NCBI GenBank assembly: GCA_035295665.1
Contig: DATGIQ010000171.1
Coordinates: forward strand, 1-41,866
DNA: 41,866 bases
Reading direction: 5' to 3'
DNA from: DATGIQ01 sp035295665
Lineage (GTDB): Bacteria > Planctomycetota > Planctomycetia > Gemmatales > Gemmataceae
In this document: one piece after another, positions 19,209 to 27,481 of the stretch
Layout: each line of letters starts with the position of its first letter
Position numbering within the stretch: the first letter of the stretch is position 1
The notes under the pieces: generated by a model
The model's database searches: none
Seen by the model: the letters and a program-made list of their open reading frames with translations, nothing else
What the model was told of the DNA's origin: nothing
Position numbers and translations under genes: made by a program

Positions 19209-19803
19209 TGGTGTGCCAACTGCGAATCTCTCCGACGACGGGTCAAAGACCTGCAAGCCGAAAACGAGCGACGCCGTCGTCAACTCGACGTTGCCCTCCG
19301 TGACGGCAAACGTCAGGCGTGCCCTGACCGAACCCTCGCAAGCCGGGGCGCAAACCCGGCAAGGATTATGGCACCAAGGCCTACCGACAGCCACCCTCGC
19401 CCGATCAGATTGACGAGACGTATGAGGCGTTCTCGCCGGACGTTTGCCCTGACTATGTCAGCCCCCTGGACGAAACCCGCATTGCCCAGCAGTTCGAGGT
19501 CGAGATCCCACGCAAGCCCATTCACCGCCCGTTCAACATCCACGTCGGCCAGTGCCGTCAGTGCCAGCACCGCGTTCAAGGACGTCCGGCACCGGCAATG
19601 CCTCAACCACCTGCTGCGGCGGGCCGACGAGATGGCGGTGACCGCGACGCAGGGGGCCGTCTGCTTCCGACGTCGAGTGGCGGAGTTGCTCCGGACGGGC
19701 CTGGGTCTGCGTGACCGCCACGCGACGAGCATCAGCCGGCATGGCTTGGCGGTGGCCCGCGGTCGCCTGGAGAACCAACTGTCCGACCTGATCTTCCCGC
19801 CTC
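19209..19803 (+). pseudogene. Decayed IS66-type transposase
   Basis: Pieces of an IS66-family transposase lie in several frames. The N-terminal part (from 19209) reads 'CANCESLRRRVKDLQAENER', the leucine-zipper-like start. A frame change near 19320-19340 leads to 'PRKPGRKPGKDYGTKAYRQP' and the zinc-finger region ('HVGQCRQCQHRVQGR', about 19536-19590), where the first Cys pair is damaged (CPDY for CPDC). Another frame change and an internal loss of roughly a hundred residues follow. The sequence resumes as 'HRQCLNHLLRRADEMAVTAT' and 'GLGLRDRHATSISRHGLAVA' to about 19803. The C-terminal catalytic end, the accessory genes tnpA and tnpB, and the inverted-repeat ends are missing. It cannot be functional. 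Confidence 0.75.
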
Positions 19804-19828
19804 ATCCATGGTCCGGTTGGTTGTGTCG

Positions 19829-19895
19829 GTTTAGGGGCGGTGCGCAGAACCGCGCGAGGCGCATCCGCACGCGGTTCTGCGAACCGCCGCTAAAC
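19829..19895. repeat. Palindromic repeat, copy 2
   Basis: Arms at 19829-19853 and 19871-19895 (25 bases each, two mismatches) flank a 17-base centre. The right arm is gcggttctgcgaaccgccgc followed by taaac. The 21 bases spanning its left edge (19813-19833) match those of copy 4 (33437-33457) at 18 positions, so the repeat unit extends beyond the palindrome. It begins 26 bases after the transposase remnant. Confidence 0.8.
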
Positions 19896-20387
19896 AATAA
19901 CGGCATCCCCAGCGGCAGTACGGCGATTCTTTCGATAACCAGCGCTCCTGGTTCGATCCCGGGATAATGGAAATCCAGCTTCCAATCGAATAGGTTGCCC
20001 TGATACAGCGTCTAGGAGCAGGAGGCTCCTCGACGCCACGACGGGCCTCCGTACTGTAAGAGCAGAACGGTTCTTGTCCTGAGACTATTTCTATGGCCTC
20101 ACAGGCCTTCTTGAACCTGCATCATCCCTTCACGCTCATGCCGCACTCCGTCTGCACACCTGAAGCGGCCAGGCCGGGCTTCACCTGAAGTGGCCGTTGA
20201 ACGCGACGGCGTGCCCGGTCCTGTCTTTTATGAAATCCTGGCGGCTGTAATCCGTTTGCTGCGCCGGCACCACGAGACTCATACGATCTCTCCCTGAACA
20301 AGGACAGGCGCGCTCTTTGCAATCGTGTGTCCAGCGACCGCGTGGTCTGCTGATTCTCTTGTCCCCCAAATGAAGGAGATGAATCCC
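19896..20387. other. Intergenic region, no gene seen
   Basis: Between the palindrome and the next gene I see no coding region. A short segment at 19948-19964 (cctggttcgatcccggg) resembles a tRNA T-arm, but there is no tRNA around it. Minus-strand open frames here extend antisense into the next gene and look non-coding. Confidence 0.4.
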
Positions 20388-20945
20388 ATGAGCAAGCGTT
20401 CCCCCATCGCGGCCCTGTGCGTGACCATTCTGTTCGCCGGCAGCGTATTGGCGGCCGAGCTTCGGTCCGGGCCGCAGACCGGCGAAAAGGTGCCTGGCCC
20501 GTTCCATCCGCTCAATTGCACGGGCGAAAACGCCGGTGAAAAGGTCTGCCTGTACTGCAAGAACGGCGCGAACCCCGTGGCCATGATCTTCGCCCGGCAT
20601 ACCAGCCCCGAGCTGACGAAGTTGCTCAAGAAGATCGACGGAGCCACCGCTCAGCACAAGGACGCCAACATGGGCAGCTTCGCCGTGTTCCTGGCCGATG
20701 CCCCGAAGCTCGAAGGTGAGCTGAAAGAGCTGGCCCAGAAGGAAAAGCTCCAGCACTGCGTCCTCAGCATCGATAACCCGGCCGGCCCCCAAGGCTACAA
20801 CGTCGCCAGGGAAGCCGATGTGACCGTGGTGCTCTACACCCAGGGGACCGTGAAGGCTAACCACGCCTTCAAGAAGGGTGACCTGAAGGATAAGGACATC
20901 AATCAGATCCTCGCCGACCTGTCCAAGATCCTGCCCCAGAAGTAA
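20388..20945 (+). CDS. Secreted thioredoxin-fold protein
   Basis: The 185-residue product starts at the ATG at 20388, with AAGGAG 10 bases upstream. In-frame ATGs at 20370 and 20379 lie at or beside the AAGGAG. It has a signal peptide (KRSPIAALCVTILFAGSVLAA). The mature part contains 'KVCLYCKNGANPVAMIFAR', a CxxC pair at the start of a strand as in thioredoxin folds, then 'LKKIDGATAQHKDANMGSFAVFL' and 'DVTVVLYTQGTVKANHAF'. I infer a periplasmic redox or redox-derived protein. No partner is adjacent. A 12-bp hairpin follows the gene. Confidence 0.75.
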   Translation: MSKRSPIAALCVTILFAGSVLAAELRSGPQTGEKVPGPFHPLNCTGENAGEKVCLYCKNGANPVAMIFARHTSPELTKLLKKIDGATAQHKDANMGSFAVFLADAPKLEGELKELAQKEKLQHCVLSIDNPAGPQGYNVAREADVTVVLYTQGTVKANHAFKKGDLKDKDINQILADLSKILPQK

Positions 20946-20986
20946 CCAACCCCACGCTTCGCCTTCCGTTCGAACGGGGGCGCTCT

Positions 20987-21020
20987 GGACGCTGCTCGGC
21001 TACCGAGTCGAGCAGCGTCC
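20987..21020 (+). terminator. Hairpin after the thioredoxin-like gene
   Basis: The arms ggacgctgctcg (20987-20998) and cgagcagcgtcc (21009-21020) form a perfect 12-bp stem with a 10-base loop, 41 bases after the stop codon. The following sequence (gtgttgtgg) has no strong T run, so termination is probable but not certain. Confidence 0.55.
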
Positions 21021-21051
21021 GTGTTGTGGCCCACTCTTGGGGGAGTATTCC

Positions 21052-21924
21052 ATGTTCGGTCGACCCCTTCGCTTCCTGACGTTTCTCGCGCCCAATATGC
21101 GCCCCGTCTACGAATTCATCGCCCACTACGCCGGCACGAAGCTCGGATGCGCAACGGAGCTGGCAGTTGGCGAATCCTACGAGCAATTGGGGCTGGACGC
21201 TGATGTTGGATTCATCTGTGGCCTGCCCTACGTGATGCTGATGCGTCAACGCCAGCCGGCCATTGAGCTGTTGGCCGCTCCCGTCCTGTGCGGGAAACGC
21301 TACCGCGGCCAACCGGTATACTTCTCCGATGTGATCGTCGGCCGTTCCAGCCCATTTTGCTCGTTCGCCGACCTGCGCGGGGCAACGTGGGCATACAACG
21401 AGCCGAATTCCCACTCGGGGTTCGGCATCGTCCGGTATCATCTCCATCGCCTGGGCGAGGGGTTTGGCTTTTTCGGCAACGTGGTGCAGACCGGCTGGCA
21501 CGAGCATTCCATTCGTCAGGTTTGCTCGGGAGCAGTGGACGCCTCGGCTATCGATTCCCAGGTGTTGGCGATTGCGCTGCGCGATCACGCCGAGCTTGCT
21601 CCCCGGCTGCGCGTGATCGCGTCTCTTGGTCCCTCTACCATCCAGCCCATCGTGGCGGCCCGGCGGCTACCGGAGTCGTTGAAGGCGGCGTTGCGTGCGA
21701 TCCTCATCGGCATGGCCGGCGACCCCGCCGCCCGTGAGGCGTTGGCGCACGGCTTCGTGGAATCGTTTGTTTCCGTGACCGACGCGACGTATGACGATAT
21801 CCGAACCATGTGCGCGGTAGTCGAACAGGCCCGTGTCGACGGCCAATACGGTGCCGGAAAACCAAAGGCGAGTTTGCCCGTGGAAAAGCCACAGGGCAAA
21901 CTCGCCCGCACAGTTGCATCCTGA
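21052..21924 (+). CDS. PhnD-like substrate-binding protein without signal peptide
   Basis: The 290-residue protein resembles the binding component of phosphate/phosphonate-type ABC transporters (PhnD superfamily): 'VGFICGLPYVMLMRQR', 'DVIVGRSSPFCSFADLRGATWAYNEPNSHSGF', 'GWHEHSIRQVCSGAVDASAID' and 'LGPSTIQPIVAARRLP'. The start is the ATG at 21052 after GGGGGAG. It has no signal peptide or lipobox, and no permease or ATPase gene is adjacent, so it may act inside the cell as a ligand sensor or carrier. The last 19 codons contain a strong hairpin (21867-21906) that probably terminates the convergent operon. Confidence 0.75.
   Translation: MFGRPLRFLTFLAPNMRPVYEFIAHYAGTKLGCATELAVGESYEQLGLDADVGFICGLPYVMLMRQRQPAIELLAAPVLCGKRYRGQPVYFSDVIVGRSSPFCSFADLRGATWAYNEPNSHSGFGIVRYHLHRLGEGFGFFGNVVQTGWHEHSIRQVCSGAVDASAIDSQVLAIALRDHAELAPRLRVIASLGPSTIQPIVAARRLPESLKAALRAILIGMAGDPAAREALAHGFVESFVSVTDATYDDIRTMCAVVEQARVDGQYGAGKPKASLPVEKPQGKLARTVAS
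21867..21906 (-). terminator. Terminator of the WD40-DUF393-cyclophilin operon, inside the convergent gene
   Basis: A 13-bp perfect stem (21867-21879 with 21894-21906) is extended inward by gtgg/ccac with one bulged base. On the minus strand it is followed by a T-rich tract (TTTGGTTTTCC), as in intrinsic terminators. It lies 44 bases beyond the cyclophilin stop codon and within the coding end of the plus-strand gene. In the plus direction there is no T run. Confidence 0.6.
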
Positions 21925-21949
21925 GCCGCTCGGAGCGAGCCCTTCCCGG

Positions 21950-22555
21950 CTACTTCTTTTCCTCCTTGTCCGCCTGGCGAATCGACTTGATGATGACGGG
22001 TTCCACCGGCACGTTTTCAACCTGGTTCGGGATCAGCGTCTTGGTTTTCACCGCCGCGATCTTGTCCACCACGTCCATGCCGTCGAGCACTTTGCCGAAG
22101 ACACAGTAACCGACTCCGCGGGGATCTTTGTCTTTGTCCAGGAAGGTATTGTCCTTGAGATTGATGAAGAACTGGGCGGTAGCACTATCGGGAACATTGG
22201 TCCGGGCCATCGCAATGGTGCCGCGTTTATTGGACAGACCGTTGGCCGCCTCGTTCTTGATGGGGGCCTTGGTCTTCTTTTCCCCGCCTAGCATGACCGG
22301 CTTGTCCGATTCATAGCCGCCGCCCTGGATCATGAAACCCGGGATGACGCGGTGAAAAATGGTGCCATCATAGAATTTGTCGTCCACATAGCCCAGGAAG
22401 TTCTTCACCGTGATGGGCGCCTTGTCCGGGTACAGCTCAAGCTTGATCTTCCCCATGGAGGTGTCGATGATCACCACGGGATTCTTGTCGGCAGCCACGC
22501 CCTGAGAGGCTCCCAGCGTGCCGGCAGCAACGGTCAACAGGATGAATCGATTCAC
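21950..22555 (-). CDS. Secreted cyclophilin-type peptidyl-prolyl isomerase
   Basis: The 201-residue protein catalyses cis-trans isomerisation of proline peptide bonds. It begins with a signal peptide (NRFILLTVAAGTLGASQGVAA), so it acts outside the cytoplasm. The cyclophilin core is clear: 'MGKIKLELYPDKAPITVKNF', the active-site 'FHRVIPGFMIQGG', 'SATAQFFINL' and 'YCVFGKVLDGMDVVDKI'. The start is a GTG after AAGGAG and overlaps the stop codon of the upstream DUF393 gene as GTGA, which suggests translational coupling. It is the last gene of a three-gene operon. Confidence 0.92.
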   Translation of the reverse strand: MNRFILLTVAAGTLGASQGVAADKNPVVIIDTSMGKIKLELYPDKAPITVKNFLGYVDDKFYDGTIFHRVIPGFMIQGGGYESDKPVMLGGEKKTKAPIKNEAANGLSNKRGTIAMARTNVPDSATAQFFINLKDNTFLDKDKDPRGVGYCVFGKVLDGMDVVDKIAAVKTKTLIPNQVENVPVEPVIIKSIRQADKEEKK

Positions 22556-23037
22556 AGGGGTTCTCCTTGCTTCAGTTGGTGGTTGCGCTCGGACTCTCCT
22601 CGTTTTCTAGCGTTCTGCGCTCCTGGCGGAAAGTGCAGGCTACAGGTGCCATCCGTACACGCATCGGTCACGGTCTTTCCAAGAAGCCGGTACCGGTTGG
22701 CCGCCACCCAGGCGTAGAGGCGATCGCAGAGCTGGCGAATGCCTGGCAAGTAATAGGTATAGGCAATCCACCCCAACACCGGTCGGGTTGCCACGGCCCG
22801 CACCGCGGCCTCGAACCCACGGAAACGCCGGCCATCCGGGGCCACGAGGATCATGGCCTGCATGCAGGCCTCGTGGGTCAAGCCGGGAAACGGAACGAGC
22901 GCGCCCGGCTCCTGAAAATTCACCGCCTCCACCGCACCGGGCCGGGCCAGGGCCAGGAGCTTTCGCGCCCCGCGCGTGCACAACGTGCAATGGCCATCGT
23001 AGAGCACGACCGCCCTCCTCGTCTGCTCGCTCGCCAT
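22552..23037 (-). CDS. DUF393 (DCC family) thiol-disulfide oxidoreductase
   Basis: The 161-residue protein starts 14 bases after the WD40 gene's stop codon, with GGGAGG upstream. It shows the DCC-family pattern 'VVLYDGHCTLCTRGARKLLAL' with a CxxC active site, then 'EACMQAMILVAPDGRRFRGFEAAVRAV' and 'YYLPGIRQLCDRLYAWVAANRYRLLG'. The family is a variant of the thioredoxin fold and is assigned a thiol oxidoreductase role by sequence. A Cys-rich tail (DACTDGTCSLHFPPG) is present. A longer in-frame extension upstream overlaps the WD40 gene and is unlikely. Confidence 0.85.
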   Translation of the reverse strand: MASEQTRRAVVLYDGHCTLCTRGARKLLALARPGAVEAVNFQEPGALVPFPGLTHEACMQAMILVAPDGRRFRGFEAAVRAVATRPVLGWIAYTYYLPGIRQLCDRLYAWVAANRYRLLGKTVTDACTDGTCSLHFPPGAQNARKRGESERNHQLKQGEPL

Positions 23038-23051
23038 CGTCCGCCTCCCGG

Positions 23052-26000
23052 TCACGGGCATTCCAACAGGTACACCGTCGCATTGTAATTTGCCGTTGCC
23101 ACATACTTGCCGTCGGGTGAGAACGACATGTTCCAGATAGTCATCCCCGGCCAGCGGCGCCGCTCCTTCCCGGTGGCGGTTTCCCAAAGTTTGACTTCCT
23201 GGTCTTGCAAACTTGCCGTGGCAAAACGGCTACCGTCGGGACTGATCGCAAAGGCAATCACGTGGTGCTTGTGGCCTTTAAAGGTCCGTTCTGGTTTATT
23301 CGTGGAAAGGTTCCAGATCGTGATCTCGCCATCGTCGCCGCCGGTGATGAGGAACTTCTTGTCCGGCGAAAAAATCAGATCGCCGATCCCATGGTGGGCG
23401 GGCCGATCCGCACCTTCACGCTGGTTCTTGGCCATGTTCCAGATGCGAACGCCGCCGCCCTGGTCACCCATGGCCGCCCATTCGCCGTCGGCGCTGAAGG
23501 CCAGGCAGCTGACCGAGCGATCATGGGGTTGCATTTGCTTCACAGAATTGCCCGTCTCCAGGTCGTAAATGTGTATTTCCGGCACGAGCGGCATCCGCAA
23601 GCTCACGGCCCACACAATGAGCCGTTTCCCGTCCGCTGTCACCAGGAGCGCGGGCAGGCTCGTTGACGGCCCGGAAATGGTTTTGAGCTCTTTGCCGGTG
23701 GCCGTGTCCCAGATTTTGATCGCCTGGTCCTGGGCGGCCGAGACCAACTTTTTCCCGTCCGGAGTGAACACGAGGGCGCTCAGCTCGCCCCCATGACCCT
23801 CCAAGGTGTGCACCAATGTCCCCGTGGCCAGGTCCCAGAGCTTGACCGTCCCATCATCCGAGCCAGACGCCAACCACTTGCTGTCCGGGCTGATGGCCGT
23901 CGCTTCGACCCCCCGCGCATGGCCAAACATCGGCTCGTATGCTTCCCGGGTCCCGAGGTCCCGGACGCGCACACTCTGGTCCACCGCGGCCGAGAGGACC
24001 CGCTGCCCGTCCGGGCTGAACGCCACGGACGTGATCCAGTCTTTGTGTCCTGCGAGGCTGCGTACATCGTTGCCGCTCTGCACATCCCAGAGCTTGATGA
24101 GCCGGTCGCTGCCGCCGGACACGAGATACCGTCCGTCGGGGCTGAACGCGATGGAACTGAGCGGACCGGTGTGGCCTTCGAGCTTGATCGGCTCGGCCCG
24201 AGGATTGTTCGGATCCCACACCTTGATCAGATGATCCACGCCGCAGGAGGCCAACCATTGGCCGTTTGGGCTGAAGGCCAGCCCGCTGACGGCTTGCGTG
24301 TGACCGCGTAGGGTCGCCAATTCTTTTCCACTCGAGCCATCCCAGAGTCGGACGGTCAAGTCCGCGCTGGCCGAGGCCACCTGGTTGCCGTTTGGATGAA
24401 ACGCGACAGCCGTCACCACCGCCCGGTGCCCCGTGCAGCTGTGCAGCTCCTTGCCCTGGGCCGTGTCCCAGATCTTGACCAGCCGATCGGCTCCTCCCGA
24501 GACGATTCGGCTGCCGTCCGCGCTGAAGGCCGCGGCGGTGACGACGGCCTGATGGCCCTCCAGGGTGCGGAGTTGCTTGCCCGACTCGGCATCCCAGAGC
24601 TTGAGCACCTTATCACCGCCACAGGAAAGGAGCAGCTTGCCGTCCGGGCTGTACAGGGCCGCCGTGACCGGGGCTTGGTGGCCGGTGAGCGTCTGCACCT
24701 CTTTGTCGGAGGCCGCATCCCAGATCCGCACGGTCCGGTCGGCGCCCCCGCTAACGATCTTGCTGCCATCCGCGTTGAACGCCGCGGACCAGACCGGCCC
24801 CTTGTGTCCGACCAGCAGATGCGACCGATCGACCGATTCGAGGTTCCACAGGCGCAGCTCCTGGTCTCTCCCCGCCGAAGCGAGTTGCTTTCCGTCGGGG
24901 CTCAGGGCCAGGCACAGGATTTCATCGGCGTGTCCCTGAAGGGTGCGGCGTGCCTGGCCGTTGGCCAGGTCCCACAGCCGAAGCGTCCGGTCCAGGCTCC
25001 CCGTCACCAGCAATTTGGCGTCATGGCTGATGGCCAGGCAGGTGACGGCTTTCTTGTGCCCGCGAAAAACCTGGCGTTCATGGCCGGTGAGATCAAAGGT
25101 CCTGGCAAGGTTGTCACCGCCACAGGTGGCGAAGCTTTGGCCGTCCGGGCTGAAGGCGACCTGATAGATGCTGCCGGAATTGTGAGCGGGGACTTTCTGG
25201 TCGGGCGGCGTGGAGGAATTCGCTTTCCAAAGGTAGGCCAAGCGGTCGTCCCCTCCGGAGAGGAGGAATTGGCCGTCGGGACTGTAGGCGACGCAACGGC
25301 CACCCTGGTGAGCCGGTGTCTTCGACCGCGGCGTGCCGGTCGACAGGTTATGGATCAAGATTTGGCCGCCGTTGCCCGCCGAGGCCAGATATTTGCCGTC
25401 GGGGCTGAAGGCGAGGCTTCCAACCGGGGTCTTGTGTCCGCTGAGCGTCCAGATATCCTCGCCGGTATCCGACTTCCAGAGGCGGATTTCCGGGGTGGTG
25501 CCCGCGGAAGCGATCGTCTTGCCATCGGGACTGAAACTGATGGCGCCGACCGCCGGCTTGCCATCCGTTTTGAAGGAGACGTTGCCGGTCGCCGGGCCGT
25601 GCCCGCGGTAGGTAATCAGCTCCCGGCCGGTCTCGACGTCCCAGATTTTGACCTCGGTTGGCAACCGGAGCTGGGGCGGTCTGCCGGTGCGCAGATCGCC
25701 GCACACCGCCGCCAGCCGTTTTCCATCGGAGCTGTACGCCAGGGCCAGAATCCAGGCATCATGCCGGAGCTTCAAGCCGCCGAATACGCGGCTCACGTGT
25801 TTGGGGAAGTCGGAGGGGAGCGTGGGAAGGTGCCACCGGGCCTCACGAAACGCCGCCCGCGCTTCGTCAAGCCGGCCGGCGGCCAGGTCGGCGTCTCCCT
25901 GCTTGGCCAAGCGCTCGGCCTGGGTAAGCCGTTCGGGCGCGAATTTCTGGCTGGCGCCGGATTTCTCGGCGTCGGCGCGCTCTTGCCGATATCGGTCTTG

Positions 26001-26153
26001 CAATGCTCGGACCTCTTCGGCCGTGATGTCCTTACCAGGCTCCGCGCTGAACGAAGCCGGCGGAAACAGGCTCAGAGCGAAGCCGATTAGCAAGCAGGTC
26101 CCAACGGCTAAGCGAGACAGCAAACTGGTGTATTGGGTTGGCATGAAAGCCAT
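23052..26153 (-). CDS. Exported WD40 repeat protein with about 21 blades
   Basis: The 1033-residue product has an N-terminal hydrophobic segment (LAVGTCLLIGFALSLFPPASFSA), a helical region rich in charged residues at about 55-120 ('VRALQDRYRQERADAEK'), and then WD40 repeats to the end. I count 21 repeats by the 'FSPDGK...LASGG.D..IKLWD' pattern, enough for three seven-bladed propellers. Several lack the exact WD pair (for example VRVRDL, IHIYDL). The start at 26153 has AAAAGGAAG upstream and places the signal sequence correctly. The protein is probably a scaffold in the periplasm or on the membrane. No enzymatic domain is fused. It heads an operon with DUF393 and cyclophilin genes. Confidence 0.9.
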   Translation of the reverse strand: MAFMPTQYTSLLSRLAVGTCLLIGFALSLFPPASFSAEPGKDITAEEVRALQDRYRQERADAEKSGASQKFAPERLTQAERLAKQGDADLAAGRLDEARAAFREARWHLPTLPSDFPKHVSRVFGGLKLRHDAWILALAYSSDGKRLAAVCGDLRTGRPPQLRLPTEVKIWDVETGRELITYRGHGPATGNVSFKTDGKPAVGAISFSPDGKTIASAGTTPEIRLWKSDTGEDIWTLSGHKTPVGSLAFSPDGKYLASAGNGGQILIHNLSTGTPRSKTPAHQGGRCVAYSPDGQFLLSGGDDRLAYLWKANSSTPPDQKVPAHNSGSIYQVAFSPDGQSFATCGGDNLARTFDLTGHERQVFRGHKKAVTCLAISHDAKLLVTGSLDRTLRLWDLANGQARRTLQGHADEILCLALSPDGKQLASAGRDQELRLWNLESVDRSHLLVGHKGPVWSAAFNADGSKIVSGGADRTVRIWDAASDKEVQTLTGHQAPVTAALYSPDGKLLLSCGGDKVLKLWDAESGKQLRTLEGHQAVVTAAAFSADGSRIVSGGADRLVKIWDTAQGKELHSCTGHRAVVTAVAFHPNGNQVASASADLTVRLWDGSSGKELATLRGHTQAVSGLAFSPNGQWLASCGVDHLIKVWDPNNPRAEPIKLEGHTGPLSSIAFSPDGRYLVSGGSDRLIKLWDVQSGNDVRSLAGHKDWITSVAFSPDGQRVLSAAVDQSVRVRDLGTREAYEPMFGHARGVEATAISPDSKWLASGSDDGTVKLWDLATGTLVHTLEGHGGELSALVFTPDGKKLVSAAQDQAIKIWDTATGKELKTISGPSTSLPALLVTADGKRLIVWAVSLRMPLVPEIHIYDLETGNSVKQMQPHDRSVSCLAFSADGEWAAMGDQGGGVRIWNMAKNQREGADRPAHHGIGDLIFSPDKKFLITGGDDGEITIWNLSTNKPERTFKGHKHHVIAFAISPDGSRFATASLQDQEVKLWETATGKERRRWPGMTIWNMSFSPDGKYVATANYNATVYLLECP

Positions 26154-26202
26154 CGTGTCTTCCTTTTCCAGGGTACGGGCATCCGCAGGATGATGAATAT
26201 GG

Positions 26203-26232
26203 AGTATAGGGCTTCGGGTAAGATTCGGACAA
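26203..26232 (-). promoter_or_regulatory. Putative promoter of the WD40 operon
   Basis: On the minus strand TTGTCC (26232-26227) and TATACT (26208-26203) are separated by 18 bases, about 50 bases upstream of the WD40 start codon. The match to sigma-70 hexamers is good, but the region is not otherwise validated. Confidence 0.5.
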
Positions 26233-26338
26233 GCCGGATGCGAGCGGGCCGGCGGCTGACTGTTTAAACGAAAACTTGTCGAAGTAATGTATTCTTTTGT
26301 ACACTTATCGTTGTCCCAGCGCTCGTGGAGTGCTGCTG

Positions 26339-26554
26339 ATGAACCTCGCCGATCTGAAAGCACGGGTGTGCCGCCTGGATGAACTCTCCCGTGGATTGGC
26401 CAAAGAAGTGACGTTGTGGAAAACGTGCAACGATCCTCTTTTGTATCTGGAGCGGAAAGTCTACCTGAACGCGATCCAGGACGCTCTGGCCGGGGTGGAG
26501 GCGGCCCGTGTGCTCCTGGTCAAGGTGCGCCAGCGGCTGGAAAAAGATGGGTGA
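26339..26554 (+). CDS. Small conserved-looking helical protein, function unknown
   Basis: The 71-residue protein (MNLADLKARVCRLDELSRGL...) is predicted to be mostly alpha-helical with regular charged residues and no membrane segment. GGAG lies 8 bases before the ATG at 26339. Its divergent position opposite the WD40 gene and its coding-like composition support a real gene. The last 35 bases overlap the end of the convergent PEP-CTERM-like gene. A weak promoter (TTGTCG at 26276, TACACT at 26300, 18-base spacing) may serve it. Confidence 0.6.
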   Translation: MNLADLKARVCRLDELSRGLAKEVTLWKTCNDPLLYLERKVYLNAIQDALAGVEAARVLLVKVRQRLEKDG

Positions 26555-27305
26555 AGTTGCCGGCCCGCCGCCAGGCATAACCGAGCAAGGCGAGGGCGCT
26601 GACGCCCAGCAGGGCCGCTGTAGCCGGCTCGGCAACCGGTGCCGCATAGCCAATGCTCACAAATGGACCGCTGCCGCCGGGCGAGTCAAAACGGGGGCCG
26701 GACCCCACGGCATTGTCCGACAACCGCAGGGCCAGGGACAGTTCCAAGGTCATGGTTTGGCCGGCCGGCAGCCCCTGAAGCGACCCTGTCGTACCGAAAT
26801 CCTGCACTTGCGGGAATGCAGCTTGCGGATTGGCCGAAGCGGAGAACGGCAACGGATCCAGCACGACCCCGAAAAAACCGGCGACCTGGCCGCTGGCGCT
26901 CTGCGGCGATGCCGTGAAGGTTGCCACACCACTCAGGGCGAACGCGCTGTTCACGCGCGCAGGGCCAGCGTAAACGAAATCCTGGTCCACCGCCAGCGTG
27001 AAGGAAACGTCGCCGGCGCCGGCCGGCCGAAGTGATTGGAACTGGAAATCGATAAGACGAATCACGCCGGCCGTGGCTCCGCTATTCCCCACTTGAACGG
27101 TGCCGCGGATCACTCCCACGTCCGGCATGCTGGCCATGAAAGGAGCGTCCACGGTCTGATCGCCTGCCAAAAGCATCGGCGTAGCGACCGATTGGCTGAG
27201 GAGGCTGCCGCCCAACGTGATCATTCCCGCCAGGCAAGAGCCGGGCAAGCCGAGCAGAACAACGCCGCCAGCGAACACCCCAAGCCAACGACAGCTGCGA
27301 CTCAT
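26520..27305 (-). CDS. Exported protein with PEP-CTERM-like anchor
   Basis: The 261-residue product has a signal peptide (SRSCRWLGVFAGGVVLLGLPGSCLAG), a beta-rich Gly/Ser/Ala body, and near the C-terminus 'AEPATAALLGVSALALLGYAWRR'. This last segment is the motif, hydrophobic helix and arginine cluster of PEP-CTERM sorting signals, with Ala in place of the first Pro. About 15 further residues (AGNFTHLFPAAGAP) follow the arginines, which is unusual. These add the 35-base overlap with the convergent gene. PEP-CTERM proteins are sorted by exosortase to the envelope or matrix. The body gives no functional clue. The start at 27305 has GGGGAAGGG upstream. Confidence 0.75.
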   Translation of the reverse strand: MSRSCRWLGVFAGGVVLLGLPGSCLAGMITLGGSLLSQSVATPMLLAGDQTVDAPFMASMPDVGVIRGTVQVGNSGATAGVIRLIDFQFQSLRPAGAGDVSFTLAVDQDFVYAGPARVNSAFALSGVATFTASPQSASGQVAGFFGVVLDPLPFSASANPQAAFPQVQDFGTTGSLQGLPAGQTMTLELSLALRLSDNAVGSGPRFDSPGGSGPFVSIGYAAPVAEPATAALLGVSALALLGYAWRRAGNFTHLFPAAGAP

Positions 27306-27481
27306 TGCCCTTCCCCTGACCGTGGAGAGATGTGCCCCGATGCGCCCAATTCGGAGTGTAACCCGGATTCGCAGGTCGTTCAATGGGCGAAGCGGCTCCG
27401 GTTCCATCTTGCGTACCCGCCATCCGGCCCGCACAATGAACGATCCCACGAACTCCCGATTTGGTGGACACGGAGGAAATG

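Noticed and set aside
19948..19964. tRNA T-arm-like sequence (cctggttcgatcccggg)
   Set aside because: No acceptor, D or anticodon arm can be folded around it. It is either chance or an unrecognisable fragment.
20181..20864. Minus-strand 227-codon frame opposite the thioredoxin-like gene
   Set aside because: The plus-strand gene has a ribosome binding site, a signal peptide and a following hairpin. The antisense frame has none of these.
24396..26090. A long plus-strand open frame (564 codons) opposite the WD40 gene
   Set aside because: It is the complement of regular WD40 repeats, its own apparent repeats mirror them, and it has no start signal.
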